Shown: in pieces, positions 51,361 through 60,836 of the stretch
Layout of the letters: each line of letters begins with the position of its first letter
Numbering within the stretch: position 1 is the stretch's first letter
DNA from: an uncultured Bacilli bacterium
GTDB taxonomy: Bacteria > Bacillota_I > Bacilli_A > RF39 > UBA660
DNA length: 64,000 nt
Direction: 5' to 3'
Assembly: GCA_910588195.1 (NCBI GenBank)
Contig: CAJUPN010000009.1
Span: forward strand, 1 to 64,000
Translations under genes and position numbers: made by a program
The notes under the pieces: generated by a model
What the model saw: the letters and a program-made list of their open reading frames with translations, nothing else
Told to the model about the DNA's origin: nothing
Database searches by the model: none

Positions 51361-52641
51361 TTATCTTTCTCTTGAAAATGCATCTGAATATTTTTCTTTA
51401 ATTAACTTCTTTTCATATTTAGTTAGAAGTTTTTCTCTATCTTGTTCAGCTATATTTTCACATATTTCATCCCATAAAAGAAGTATTCTTTCTCTTTCTG
51501 CAGCTAAGAACTCCTCTTTATACCTAATTGTTTGGAAAATCATATTAACTTCAGCTAGTGCATCAATATTAAGTGCTCCATCCTTATAAGACAAAATCGG
51601 GAATACATTATATTTTCCAACAGGGTTTGCGGAATTTTCTTCAGTATCCTCTTTAGAATTTTGAGTGTCTTCCTTAACTTCATCATCAAGTTCATCTTCA
51701 GTATTATCTTTAGAAGTTTGTGGAATATCCTTAGGATTATCCTCAAGTTCATCTCTTGAAAAAACTTGCGGACAATCACCAAAATTACTAACAATATACA
51801 AAACATCAACAAGTATTGAAACACATAATAAAACGAATAGAACTATACTAGGTCCAAACTTGGACTTTTCTACTAAAACTTCTGTATCTCCTAAATAAAC
51901 ATAACGTACAACATCAATAATAATTGTTTTCTTTTCTTCTTCAGTAAGTTTTGTTAAAACATCTATTTTTTCTGCTGGTAAAGAATCAGATTCCTGAATT
52001 AAAGCAACTAACTTATCAAAAAGTGAAACATACTTATCATCACAATCGGTAAAAGGCATACTTTCATAATCAGTAAAATCATGATGCATTGACGTATCAC
52101 CAGATTTAAAAGTCAATTTTCCTTCTTCACCTAAATAAAAATCAGCTGTAAAATAATTATAATCATCATAGACCTTTAAAACTACTTCATCAGATAAACT
52201 TGACTCATCACCATTAATTCCTTCATCAACTATATTATAACCATTAGTATGAATAACTTCTTCTTGTTTCTTCGATTCTCCAAAATTAGAATTATAAATT
52301 GTCGATTCTACACTATAAGTTGGCAAATCCTTCTTTTTCGATAATTGTGGGCTAACAGCAGTTCCTAAAAGCAAAGACGCAAGTACTGCTGGAGTTGCAA
52401 ATAACCAAGTTCTTCTCCATAACAAGCGAAAGTAACTATACGAAAAAATTTGCAAGTTATCAATTCTTAAATCATTTTGTAAATATTCTATTTTTTCTTT
52501 AGACCCATCTTTAAAAGGTTCACTATTACATTCTAAATTATCATCTGGATTAGGAATTTTTGCCATTTCTACTCTATCAATATTCTTTATATATTTAATT
52601 TGGTTTAAATTATTTAAAAAACCTTTTGCTGCACTAAACAT
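51361..52641 (-). CDS. Membrane protein of unknown function, paralogue B
   Basis: 426 residues, same plan as paralogue A: N-terminal cytoplasmic part ('AKGFLNNLNQIKYIKNIDRV'), helix at about 85-105, extracytoplasmic domain ('VLKVYDDYNYFTADFYLGEE'), second helix near 268-285, and tail 'LTKYEKKLIKEKYSDAFSRE'. It has an extra acidic, Ser/Thr-rich insertion ('SKDNTEDELDDEVKEDTQNS') after the second helix that paralogue A lacks, and has lost most of A's Cys. ATG at 52641 chosen for AAAGGGGGAT upstream. Confidence 0.7.
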   Translation of the reverse strand: MFSAAKGFLNNLNQIKYIKNIDRVEMAKIPNPDDNLECNSEPFKDGSKEKIEYLQNDLRIDNLQIFSYSYFRLLWRRTWLFATPAVLASLLLGTAVSPQLSKKKDLPTYSVESTIYNSNFGESKKQEEVIHTNGYNIVDEGINGDESSLSDEVVLKVYDDYNYFTADFYLGEEGKLTFKSGDTSMHHDFTDYESMPFTDCDDKYVSLFDKLVALIQESDSLPAEKIDVLTKLTEEEKKTIIIDVVRYVYLGDTEVLVEKSKFGPSIVLFVLLCVSILVDVLYIVSNFGDCPQVFSRDELEDNPKDIPQTSKDNTEDELDDEVKEDTQNSKEDTEENSANPVGKYNVFPILSYKDGALNIDALAEVNMIFQTIRYKEEFLAAERERILLLWDEICENIAEQDREKLLTKYEKKLIKEKYSDAFSRER

Positions 52642-52692
52642 CAGAATCCCCCTTTTTGTCGAAATATCATACCAAAAAAACAAAAATAAAGC

Positions 52693-52716
52693 AAGAAAAA
52701 AAGAGCTATAAGCTCT
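52693..52716 (-). terminator. Terminator after hpf
   Basis: Minus strand AAGAGCT, loop TAT, AGCTCTT, then seven T. Confidence 0.92.
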
Positions 52717-52721
52717 TAAAT

Positions 52722-53246
52722 TTATCTACTATTAATAATTCCGTAATTTCCATCTTTTCTTTTATAAACTAAAGAAACACAATCTTCATCATCATTCTTA
52801 AATAAAAAGAAATCATGTCCTAGTAAATCCATTTGTAAAATAGCTTCTTCTTCACTCATTGGTTTAGAAGAAATATCTTTTCTTTTTACAATTGATTCAT
52901 TTGATTCTTCATCATCACTTTCAATTGTCGCAAATCCAAATGGTTCTTCACTTCTCTTTTTATTTAATTTAGTCTTATTCTTTCTAATTTGTCTTTCTAA
53001 AACATCAATTACTAAATCTATTGCAGCATATAAATCTTCATTCTTTTCTTCTGCTCTTAATGTATATTTACTAGTAGGAATAGTAACTTCAATTAGTTCA
53101 TTACCATTTCTAACACGAATTAAAACATGAGCATCAATCATGTTTGGTTCATCAAAGTATTTTTCTAAACGAACTAACTTCTCCTTAACATAATTTTTAA
53201 TTGAATCTGTAATTTCAATTTTGTCACCACGAATATTAATATTCAC
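52722..53246 (-). CDS. hpf: Long-form ribosome hibernation promoting factor
   Basis: 174-residue long HPF that dimerises ribosomes into 100S particles in stationary phase. The N-terminal S30AE domain (1-100: 'NINIRGDKIEITDSIKNYVK', 'VTIPTSKYTLRAEEKNEDLY') is followed by the C-terminal dimerisation domain ('SSKPMSEEEAILQMDLLGHD', 'FFLFKNDDEDC'). The start is GTG at 53246, preceded by AAGGTGAT; the GTG at 53255 is inside that ribosome site. Usual neighbour of secA in Firmicutes. Confidence 0.97.
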   Translation of the reverse strand: MNINIRGDKIEITDSIKNYVKEKLVRLEKYFDEPNMIDAHVLIRVRNGNELIEVTIPTSKYTLRAEEKNEDLYAAIDLVIDVLERQIRKNKTKLNKKRSEEPFGFATIESDDEESNESIVKRKDISSKPMSEEEAILQMDLLGHDFFLFKNDDEDCVSLVYKRKDGNYGIINSR

Positions 53247-53303
53247 GAATATCACCTTCCTAGTTTTATTATATCAAGGAATATCGTCTAAGTTCAAGAC
53301 AAA

Positions 53304-53519
53304 TTACATTGAGTATTCTGCAACTTTAGAAACCACTTCAATAGCTTGAAGACCTTTAATTGTTTCAATTAACTTAAAAGATACTTCATCACCTTGATTT
53401 AAAGTTTTAAATCCATCCATATTTATGGCTGAATAATGAACAAAAATATCATCTAAATTAGGGCATTCAATGAAACCATAACCTTTTTCATTGTTAAACC
53501 ATTTAACTTTTCCAGTCAT
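53304..53519 (-). CDS. csp: Cold-shock domain protein
   Basis: 71 residues, one OB-fold cold-shock domain that binds single-stranded RNA and melts structure. RNP1 'KGYGFIECPN' and RNP2 'DIFVHYSAI' are intact; 'MTGKVKWFNNEKGYGFIE' is the classic start. AGAGGTG precedes the ATG. Own transcript by spacing between smpB and hpf. Confidence 0.97.
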   Translation of the reverse strand: MTGKVKWFNNEKGYGFIECPNLDDIFVHYSAINMDGFKTLNQGDEVSFKLIETIKGLQAIEVVSKVAEYSM

Positions 53520-53618
53520 CTTAACACCTCTTTTCCTTCAAATACAAACCCATTATAATCTACCAATAAAGAAATATTTGTCGAATTATGTCGGCAACTC
53601 AAAAAAAGTTAAAATAAT

Positions 53619-53645
53619 AAAAAAAGGAAATTAATAAACTTCCTT
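53619..53645 (-). terminator. Terminator after smpB
   Basis: Minus strand AAGGAAG, loop, TTTCCTT with T-run after; starts at the end of smpB. Confidence 0.8.
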
Positions 53646-54062
53646 ATTTGAACGAGATAAGTCCCTTTCTTTTATTGTTTGTCTTTTATCATATAATTTC
53701 TTACCCTTACAAACTCCCAAAAGAATTTTAGCCTTATCTCCTTTAAAATATAATTTTAAAGGAATTAAAGAATAACCATTCAATTTAATTTCCTCTGCTA
53801 ATTTTTTTATTTCCTTTTTATGAAGTAAAAGTTTTCTACTTCTTCTTTCATCATGATTAAATCTATTTCCTTCTTCATATTTAGCAATATACATATTAGT
53901 TACAAATACCTCATCATTTTTAATACGAGCAAAAGTATCCTTTAAATTGGCACTACCTTTTCGAATAGACTTAATTTCTGTTCCAGTTAAAACTATTCCT
54001 GTTTCTATCTCCTTCAAAACAAAATAATCAAAATAAGCTTTTTTATTTTTTATTTCTATCAT
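53631..54062 (-). CDS. smpB: SsrA-binding protein SmpB
   Basis: 143-residue partner of tmRNA in trans-translation. '[20 protein letters not shown]', '[16 protein letters not shown]', '[20 protein letters not shown]' and '[11 protein letters not shown]' are canonical. It overlaps the end of rnr by 20 bases (coupled). The ssrA gene, often next, is not in this window downstream of smpB. Confidence 0.98.
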   Translation of the reverse strand: MIEIKNKKAYFDYFVLKEIETGIVLTGTEIKSIRKGSANLKDTFARIKNDEVFVTNMYIAKYEEGNRFNHDERRSRKLLLHKKEIKKLAEEIKLNGYSLIPLKLYFKGDKAKILLGVCKGKKLYDKRQTIKERDLSRSNKEVY

Positions 54063-56256
54063 GTCTTCTTCCTCTAGATACTTTCTTTTTTATAGACTCC
54101 TCTTCATTCTTTGTTTTCTTTTCTTCATCTTTTTCTTTAACTAATTCAAAATCAACTGTTGATGTTGCTTTACAAGCTCCAATACATTTAACTCTTAAAA
54201 AATCACCTAATTTATAAGATTTTTTTGACTTTGGATCTATTAAAGTATAAGTGTCTTCAACATACTGGAAATTATGACCATCTAATAAATCAACTGAAAC
54301 TAATCCTTCAACTAAATTTTCAAGTTGAACAAAAATACCATAGCCAGTAACACCCGAAATAACAGCATCATATTCTTCTCCAATATGGTCTTCCATATAT
54401 TCACTCATCTTCATTTTATCAACAGCTCTTTCTGCTTCAACTGCTGCAAGTTCCCTTTTACTTGACTGTTCACATAACCCAGGGATTGTACTACTCCAAT
54501 AGTTCTTAGTTTCTGAATCTGTTTTTTTATTTATCAAGTATGTCCAAATTAATCGATGTGTTAACAAATCCGGATAACGTCTAATTGGCGAAGTAAAATG
54601 CGTATATGAAGTATGAGGTGGCACTACTGCAAGTCCAAAGTGTCCAATATTATCAGGACCATAAAAAGCTTTTGGCATACTTCTTAATGCTAGTGATTTT
54701 ATTATATTATTTTGTCTTTCGTCAACATTTATTTGATTAAGTAAACTTTGAAACATTTTTGGATTAGTTATATCACTAAATTTTCCTTTAACTTGTATAC
54801 CAAAATTTCGACAAAAATTTATAAATGTTTGAACTTTTTCAGTAACAGGAGTTCCATGGACACGATAAACAGCTGGCAAATCCATATTAAATAAAGTAGT
54901 TGCCACTGTCTCATTAGCTTTTACCATGAAGTCTTCAATTAACTTTTCTCCCTCACCTCTATAAACTATGGAAACATCTATTGCTTTACCATTATCATCA
55001 CATTTTATTTTTATCTCATCCATATCAAAATCAGATGCACCTCTAAGAACTCTTTCAGCACGAATAATATGGGCAAGTTCTTGCATCAATTTAATATTAT
55101 CAGCAAATTCTCCATATCCTTCATCAATTACATTATTTTCAAGTAAATGATTTACCGAATCATAATTCATCTTCTTAGCAGATTTGATAATCGATGGATA
55201 AATATCTGAATCAATAACATTACCTTTTTTATTTATAATCATCTCACAAGTCAAAGCACATCTTACAACCTCAGGGTTTAAAGAACATATACCATTTGAC
55301 AATTTATGTGGGAGCATAGGTAAAACAGAATAAGCAAGATAAGATGATGTTCCTCTTCTTAAAGCTTCTAAATCCAAAGGAGATCCTTCCCTAACATAAT
55401 AAGATACATCAGCAATTGATACACGTAAACGATAATTATCATTAACTCTCGAAACAGATATAGCATCATCAATATCCTTTGTATCTTGTCCATCAATAGT
55501 TACAATTACATCATCTCTTAAGTCTCTACGATATGTTAATTCCTGTTTTAACATATCTTCAGTAACTTCATCTGGCATTTCATTTGCTTGACTTAACGCA
55601 TCATCAGGAAACTCACTATAAATCTCATAATTAGCTGCAATCGTTAAAATATCCCCAGCAGGGTCATCTTTATGACATATATGACGAGTAACTTCACCAA
55701 TATATCTATTTTTACCTAAATCTTCCACTAAAGAAACTACAACTATTTCTCCCTCAACACAAGATTTTAAACTAGCTTGATCTATTGTTAATTTTATACT
55801 TAACTTTTTATCTTCTGGTTCAAAATAAAGACTAACACCATCAGACTTAATCATTCCAACAATATTATTGATGTCTCTTTTTAGAATTTTAATTACCATT
55901 CCTTCTCTTTTTTTACCAGTATCTTCTGTTATTTTGACTAAAACAATATCACCATTTAAAGCATAACCAACATTATCACGATCTATAAAAATATCTTCTT
56001 CATCTTCTAAAACTAAAAAGCCATTTCCACTTTTATTAATCTGCATACGTCCCTTTTTAAAATCTGGACATTTACTATATAAAATGTATCTGTTCTTATT
56101 TGTTAAATAAACTATTTGATCTTTAACTAACATATCTAATTCATAAGTTAAAGTTGTTAAATCCTCTACACTTGTAAGTCCCATCTTATCATTAATAGTC
56201 ATTAAATCAAGTGCACTATATTCATTTTCTAAAAGTTCAAGTATTGATTCTCTCAT
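54043..56256 (-). CDS. rnr: Ribonuclease R
   Basis: 737-residue 3'-5' exoribonuclease that degrades structured RNA and tmRNA-tagged messages. Cold-shock domains at about 60-210, the RNB catalytic domain with '[20 protein letters not shown]' (the Asp cluster) near residue 255, '[18 protein letters not shown]' (RRYPD), an S1 domain ('[20 protein letters not shown]') and a basic tail. Order secG-rnr-smpB is the conserved Firmicutes order. GGTGAT precedes the ATG. Confidence 0.98.
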   Translation of the reverse strand: MRESILELLENEYSALDLMTINDKMGLTSVEDLTTLTYELDMLVKDQIVYLTNKNRYILYSKCPDFKKGRMQINKSGNGFLVLEDEEDIFIDRDNVGYALNGDIVLVKITEDTGKKREGMVIKILKRDINNIVGMIKSDGVSLYFEPEDKKLSIKLTIDQASLKSCVEGEIVVVSLVEDLGKNRYIGEVTRHICHKDDPAGDILTIAANYEIYSEFPDDALSQANEMPDEVTEDMLKQELTYRRDLRDDVIVTIDGQDTKDIDDAISVSRVNDNYRLRVSIADVSYYVREGSPLDLEALRRGTSSYLAYSVLPMLPHKLSNGICSLNPEVVRCALTCEMIINKKGNVIDSDIYPSIIKSAKKMNYDSVNHLLENNVIDEGYGEFADNIKLMQELAHIIRAERVLRGASDFDMDEIKIKCDDNGKAIDVSIVYRGEGEKLIEDFMVKANETVATTLFNMDLPAVYRVHGTPVTEKVQTFINFCRNFGIQVKGKFSDITNPKMFQSLLNQINVDERQNNIIKSLALRSMPKAFYGPDNIGHFGLAVVPPHTSYTHFTSPIRRYPDLLTHRLIWTYLINKKTDSETKNYWSSTIPGLCEQSSKRELAAVEAERAVDKMKMSEYMEDHIGEEYDAVISGVTGYGIFVQLENLVEGLVSVDLLDGHNFQYVEDTYTLIDPKSKKSYKLGDFLRVKCIGACKATSTVDFELVKEKDEEKKTKNEEESIKKKVSRGRRHDRNKK

Positions 56257-56299
56257 AATATCACCATACTTATTATAACATCATAAGCCAAAAAAATTA

Positions 56300-56322
56300 A
56301 AAAAAGTACATAAAAATGTACT
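56300..56322 (-). terminator. Terminator after secG
   Basis: Minus strand AGTACAT, loop TTTT, ATGTACT, then T run; lies between secG and rnr, so rnr-smpB must have its own promoter or read-through. Confidence 0.88.
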
Positions 56323-56342
56323 CCATATACTTAATTTAACAT

Positions 56343-56561
56343 TTATTTTAAGTATAATACTAAAGATATCACGAAAAATGCTATTCCTAATACTAAAGTA
56401 ATTCTACTTATTAATAGCTCCGCTCCTCTTTCCTTTTGGTTTTGGAATAACTCTGCATTACCACCAGATATTATTTGTCCTCCAGCTTGTGCCTTATTAC
56501 CTTGAAGTAATACTAACACAATTATAAGTACAGAGACAACGACTAATATAGTTTCTAACAT
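56343..56561 (-). CDS. secG: Preprotein translocase subunit SecG
   Basis: 72-residue membrane protein of the SecYEG channel: two helices ('LETILVVVSVLIIVLVLLQ' and 'LVLGIAFFVISLVLYL') with the loop 'GNKAQAGGQIISGGNAELF' that holds the family AGG-I-GG pattern. Position before rnr-smpB is conserved. Confidence 0.95.
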   Translation of the reverse strand: MLETILVVVSVLIIVLVLLQGNKAQAGGQIISGGNAELFQNQKERGAELLISRITLVLGIAFFVISLVLYLK

Positions 56562-56755
56562 ATGAGTTCACCTGATTTCTAGTCCATAATTTAACATATT
56601 TTTTATTTTATTTCAAGTAATTTACATAAAAGCTCACATAAATCAACATACTTATAAGTATAAAACAATTGTAAAAAATAGGCAAGTAGAAATAAAATAG
56701 ATTAAAATACATTTAAATTATGTTATAATTTTATATGAATAGAAGGGAGTTTATT

Positions 56756-57994
56756 ATGAGAATAGTTGAATTAAGTAATACAGAATTTGACGAATATGCA
56801 AAGACTCATCCGTTAAGTAGTTACTGTGAAGCCAGTAAATACGCATTAGTCATGACAGATTACGGTTATTCATACGATTATATTGGTATGGTGGATGACA
56901 ACAATCGCATTCAAGCAGCTGCCCTCATCTTAACTAAAAAAATTAAAGGTAACATCAAATACGGCTACTCTCCTAAAGGATTCCTTATTAATTTTTATGA
57001 TAAAGATTTATTAAGAATATTTTTAAAATTATTAACAGACCACTATAAAAAGAAAGATTTTATTTTTATAAAATTCAATCCCGAAATAATCATTGGAGAA
57101 ACTACATTACAAAACAAATTAACAATGAATTACAATGGAAATGTTCGCATAATTGATGACTTAAAAGCATATAATGTAAAAAGACGTTTAGAACTAAAAG
57201 AGTTTAATTTAATGATGCCAAAATTTAACGCATACATTGATTTAAAAAATTTTAATATTAAAAATATTGATCGAAATTTTCGAAAGAAAATAAAAAGAGG
57301 CCTTGAAAGAGGTATGTACTTATCAGTTGGTGGAGCAAAAGAAATTGACGTCCTATATGGATTTACAAAAAATAAATCAAAACGTCCAATTTCCTATTTT
57401 AGAAATATGTATAATGTATTTTCTAGAGACAACTCTATTGATTTAGTATTTATTAAAATAGACTTTCAAAAATATTTAAACAATATCAGAAAAAGATATG
57501 ATCAAGAACAAATAAACAATGAAAACTGGAATTCACTACTACAAAAGAACCCAGGCGAAAGAAGATATGTAAGCAGAAAAATGAATTCAGATCGCGAATC
57601 TGAAAGCTTAAAAGCTAAAATTATTTATGCAACAAATGAATTAAAAAAACACAGTGAAGTTATTGTTGCCGCTGCTCTTGTAGTGAAATATCGTAATCGA
57701 GTATCTATAATTGCCAGTGGTTACAATGAAGCATATAAAAAAGAAAATCCAAATCACTTATTGCATTATTTAATAATTGAAAGATATAAACAATTTTTCT
57801 CATTCTGTGACTTCGGTGGTGTGACTGGAACTTTTGATGAAACCTCACAATATCAAGGTTTAAATAATTTTAAAATTAAGTTTAATTCTAAAATATATGA
57901 ATACATTGGAGAGTTTGATCTTATTTGTAGTGAACGCGTATTTAAAAAATTGATAAAAACTAGTTTCATTGAAGATGAATTTGATAAAGAATAA
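56756..57994 (+). CDS. FemAB-type peptidyltransferase (peptidoglycan interpeptide bridge)
   Basis: 412-residue GNAT-fold enzyme of the FemA/FemB/FemX family that adds amino acids from aminoacyl-tRNA to lipid II for the peptidoglycan cross-bridge. 'SSYCEASKYALVMTDYGYSY', 'GNIKYGYSPKGFLINF', 'IDRNFRKKIKRGLERGMYLS', a helical coiled-coil arm near 235-295, and 'FCDFGGVTGTFDETSQYQGL' with 'FKIKFNSKIYEYIGEFDLI' at the end are diagnostic. ATG at 56756 chosen for GAAGGGAG 6 bases upstream; TATAAT lies at 56724-56729. Amino acid added is unknown. Confidence 0.95.
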   Translation: MRIVELSNTEFDEYAKTHPLSSYCEASKYALVMTDYGYSYDYIGMVDDNNRIQAAALILTKKIKGNIKYGYSPKGFLINFYDKDLLRIFLKLLTDHYKKKDFIFIKFNPEIIIGETTLQNKLTMNYNGNVRIIDDLKAYNVKRRLELKEFNLMMPKFNAYIDLKNFNIKNIDRNFRKKIKRGLERGMYLSVGGAKEIDVLYGFTKNKSKRPISYFRNMYNVFSRDNSIDLVFIKIDFQKYLNNIRKRYDQEQINNENWNSLLQKNPGERRYVSRKMNSDRESESLKAKIIYATNELKKHSEVIVAAALVVKYRNRVSIIASGYNEAYKKENPNHLLHYLIIERYKQFFSFCDFGGVTGTFDETSQYQGLNNFKIKFNSKIYEYIGEFDLICSERVFKKLIKTSFIEDEFDKE

Positions 57995-58023
57995 AAAGAG
58001 TTATTTTTTAACTCTTTTTTTAT
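57993..58023 (+). terminator. Terminator after femAB
   Basis: AAAAAGAGTTA, loop, TAACTCTTTTTT: perfect 9-11 bp stem with a T run, directly after the stop codon. Confidence 0.93.
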
Positions 58024-58033
58024 ATACTTTATT

Positions 58034-58363
58034 ATGAAATATGATTCATTTCTTTATAATTCTAACACTTATACTCTAGCTGCTTTAGTAATCGGTTATA
58101 TTCTTATACAAGAATTATCAGTTAATGACCAAAATGCTGTTGGAAACTGGTTAATGACTATCGGCCAAATTTTAGATGGTAATGCTGCTATTGCCCAAGC
58201 AATTCAAAATCGCATTAAAGCATCAGAAAATAGTGATGAATCCAACAATAATACCAGTAGTGAAGCAATAATTAATTGTCTTAAGGAAGACAAAAAAACA
58301 ATCAACGAATTAAAAGAAATGATAAAAAAAATAGAAAAAAGATTAGATGAGCTCTCGCGATAA
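58034..58363 (+). CDS. Small hypothetical protein with hydrophobic helix and coiled coil
   Basis: 109 residues, not recognised. A moderately hydrophobic helix near residues 14-28 ('TLAALVIGYILIQ'), then an amphipathic helix, a Ser/Asn linker, and a C-terminal coiled coil ('KTINELKEMIKKIEKRLDEL'). No good ribosome site is evident just before the ATG, which lies 11 bases after the femAB terminator. Its end overlaps the convergent gene at 58343 by 21 bases. Confidence 0.55.
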   Translation: MKYDSFLYNSNTYTLAALVIGYILIQELSVNDQNAVGNWLMTIGQILDGNAAIAQAIQNRIKASENSDESNNNTSSEAIINCLKEDKKTINELKEMIKKIEKRLDELSR

Positions 58364-58873
58364 TTTTAAAGTCTTAACCTCTTCAATTTCTTTTACATCA
58401 CTATCTTCGATTAAATAAACATCTTCCTCTACTGTTTTAAAGATAAATTCACTTATTTCTGTTTTTATAATTATATAAGCGCCTTCTTTATAAATTTTAC
58501 GAATAATAAAAAGAGGTATATCTTCATATAAAATAAAATTTTTAGGTAATATTTCAACAGATTCAATAGATGTAGTTAATAAAACATTACATTCCAAATC
58601 TGATATATCTCTTTGAACATTAATTGAATTGACTTTAAATCGATGTCCTATAGTTACTAATCCTAAAAAAAGTAACATATTAAACAAACGAATATTTCTA
58701 TTAGCATCAATAAAAAATTGAGACCCTATAAACAAAGAAAGGACATATACAAATGCATTAATAGTAAGACAAAAAAACAAAAGTGCTTTATTAACTAAAG
58801 CATACTTACGATGAGTTATCGCATTAAACATAGTATCTTTAAAAAAATTACTTTTTACATTTATCTTCTTCAT
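58343..58873 (-). CDS. Two-helix membrane protein, unknown
   Basis: 176 residues. Two adjacent transmembrane helices ('ALLFFCLTINAFVYVLSLFI' at about 30-50, and 'LFNMLLFLGLVTIGHRF' at about 63-80) followed by a cytoplasmic beta-rich domain with 'VLLTTSIESVEILPKNFILY', which resembles PH-like membrane-associated domains. Not recognised. It is 50 bases upstream of the typA terminator zone and separate from it. Confidence 0.6.
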   Translation of the reverse strand: MKKINVKSNFFKDTMFNAITHRKYALVNKALLFFCLTINAFVYVLSLFIGSQFFIDANRNIRLFNMLLFLGLVTIGHRFKVNSINVQRDISDLECNVLLTTSIESVEILPKNFILYEDIPLFIIRKIYKEGAYIIIKTEISEFIFKTVEEDVYLIEDSDVKEIEEVKTLKLSRELI

Positions 58874-58910
58874 AACTTACCTCATATAATAATATTAACA
58901 TAAACATAAA

Positions 58911-58932
58911 AAAAATAGCAATTTGCTATTTT
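58911..58932 (-). terminator. Terminator after typA
   Basis: Minus strand AATAGC, loop AAATT, GCTATT, then T run; begins at the typA stop codon. Confidence 0.85.
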
Positions 58933-60734
58933 CTATTAATTCTATATCTTTCATTTGGATCTAGTATTGCTTTTCTAAGTCTGATATCATCTGGTGTTAT
59001 TTCAACGTATTCATCGTCTTCAATAAATTCCAAAGCTTCTTCTAATGTAAATGTTCTTGGTTTAATAAGTGCAATAGCATCATCAGAACCAGAAGCACGT
59101 GTATTAGTAAGTTGCTTGTTTTTACATGGATTTACATTTAAATCATTATCACGATTATGAATACCTACAATCATACCAACATAAACATCAACAGCTGGAT
59201 TAACAATTAATTGTCCTCTATCTTGTAAATTATAAAGAGAGAAGCCTAATGTTTTACCAGATTCCATAGATACTAAAACACCATTTTTACGCGTAGTTAA
59301 TTCTCCAGCATATGGTTTATATTCATCAAAAGATCTAACCATAATACCTTCACCCTTAGTGTTAGTAATAAATGCTGATCTATAACCAATTAAACCTCTC
59401 GTTGGAGCACTAAATTCTAAATGAGTGTAATTATCATCACCTGATGACATACTCATTAAGATTCCTTTTCTTTCTTGTAAATCAGAAATAACAGTCGAAG
59501 CAAAATCACTAGGGGTATTTATAATAACTGTTTCAAATGGTTCACACTTTACTCCATCTATTTCTTCCATTAATACAGTAGGTTTAGATACACATAATTC
59601 ATACCCTTCTCTACGCATATTCTCAAGTAAAATAGATAAATGTAATTCTCCTCTACCAGATACTTTAAATCCATCACTCCCTGGTAGTTCTTCTACTTCA
59701 AGACCAACATTAGTCTCAAGTTCTTTTTCAAGTCTTTCTTTAATATGACGTGTAGTTAAGAATTTTCCACTTTTACCAGCAAAAGGTCCGTTATTAACAA
59801 GGAAATTCATCGACAGTGTTGGATGTTCAATTTCAATTGCAGGAAGTGCATTAGGTTTCCCATGGGTACAAATAGTGTCTCCTATAGAAATATGATTACA
59901 GCCAGCTACAGTAACAATATCGCCAAAGAAAGCTTCCGTTTTTTCAACTTTATTTAAGCCCTCATTAACAAATAATTTGCTAATTTTAAATGTTGTTTCT
60001 TCGCCATTATTTTTTACTAAAGTTACCATTTCATTATTTTTAATTTTTCCCTTAGTAATTCTACCAATACCAAGTCTACCAATGTATTCATCATAACCTA
60101 AATTAGATATTTGTAATTGTAAGTCATCATTTTCACTACCTTCATAAGGTTTTACTTGATTTAAAATAGTTTCTAAAAGTGGTGTAATATTTTCTTCACC
60201 TAAATTTGTAGGATCTAATGTTGCAATTCCTTGTTTAGCTATACCATAGACAATTGGAAAATCTAATTGCTCATCAGTAGCATTTAAATCAACAAAACAA
60301 TCAAAAGTCATATTTACTACTTCTTCAATACGAGCATCTTTCTTATCTAATTTATTAATAAATAAAATTGGTCTTAAATTTTGTTCTAATGCTTTTTTCA
60401 AAACAAATCTAGTTTGAGGCATTACTCCCTCTACCGAATCAACTAGTAATACAACAGTATCAACAGTTTTTATAACACGTTCAACTTCGCTTGAAAAGTC
60501 TGCATGTCCTGGAGTATCAACTATATTAATCTTATAGTCCTTATAACGTATAGCACAATTTTTTGAATAAATTGTTATACCTCTTTCTCTTTCAATATCA
60601 TTAGAATCCATTACTTGTTCAACTAATTCTTCATGATCTCCAAACACACCATTTTGTTGAAGTAGAGCATCCACTAAAGTACTTTTACCAGCATCAACGT
60701 GTGCTACTACTGCAATATTAATAATCTTATCCAT
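58926..60734 (-). CDS. typA: GTP-binding protein TypA/BipA
   Basis: 602-residue translational GTPase involved in ribosome assembly and stress responses. G1 'AHVDAGKSTLVDALL', G2/switch 'ERERGITIYSKNCAI', G3 'VDTPGHADFSSEVERVI', G4 'INKLDKKDAR', and the TypA-specific C-terminal part ('SGKTLGFSLYNLQDRGQLIV', 'ANTRASGSDDA'-like 'NTRASGSDDAIALI'). ATG at 60734 chosen for AGAGGAAGTG upstream; codons back to 60776 lack a ribosome site. Confidence 0.98.
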   Translation of the reverse strand: MDKIINIAVVAHVDAGKSTLVDALLQQNGVFGDHEELVEQVMDSNDIERERGITIYSKNCAIRYKDYKINIVDTPGHADFSSEVERVIKTVDTVVLLVDSVEGVMPQTRFVLKKALEQNLRPILFINKLDKKDARIEEVVNMTFDCFVDLNATDEQLDFPIVYGIAKQGIATLDPTNLGEENITPLLETILNQVKPYEGSENDDLQLQISNLGYDEYIGRLGIGRITKGKIKNNEMVTLVKNNGEETTFKISKLFVNEGLNKVEKTEAFFGDIVTVAGCNHISIGDTICTHGKPNALPAIEIEHPTLSMNFLVNNGPFAGKSGKFLTTRHIKERLEKELETNVGLEVEELPGSDGFKVSGRGELHLSILLENMRREGYELCVSKPTVLMEEIDGVKCEPFETVIINTPSDFASTVISDLQERKGILMSMSSGDDNYTHLEFSAPTRGLIGYRSAFITNTKGEGIMVRSFDEYKPYAGELTTRKNGVLVSMESGKTLGFSLYNLQDRGQLIVNPAVDVYVGMIVGIHNRDNDLNVNPCKNKQLTNTRASGSDDAIALIKPRTFTLEEALEFIEDDEYVEITPDDIRLRKAILDPNERYRINRK

Positions 60735-60794
60735 AATTACACTTCCTCTTTTTGTAACTACTAAATAATACATCAATTTGCTCTATTTTGCAAG

Positions 60795-60813
60795 AAAAAA
60801 GGAGATATACCTC
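60795..60813 (-). terminator. Terminator after the secreted 60837 gene
   Basis: Minus strand GGAG, loop GTATAT, CTCC, then six T. Confidence 0.75.
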
Positions 60814-60836
60814 CATTTTTACATTAAATACTATTT

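Noticed and set aside
53520..53630. Expected ssrA (tmRNA) next to smpB
   Set aside because: The gap is about 110 bases and holds only the smpB terminator and csp ribosome site; too short for tmRNA and no tRNA-like ends seen.
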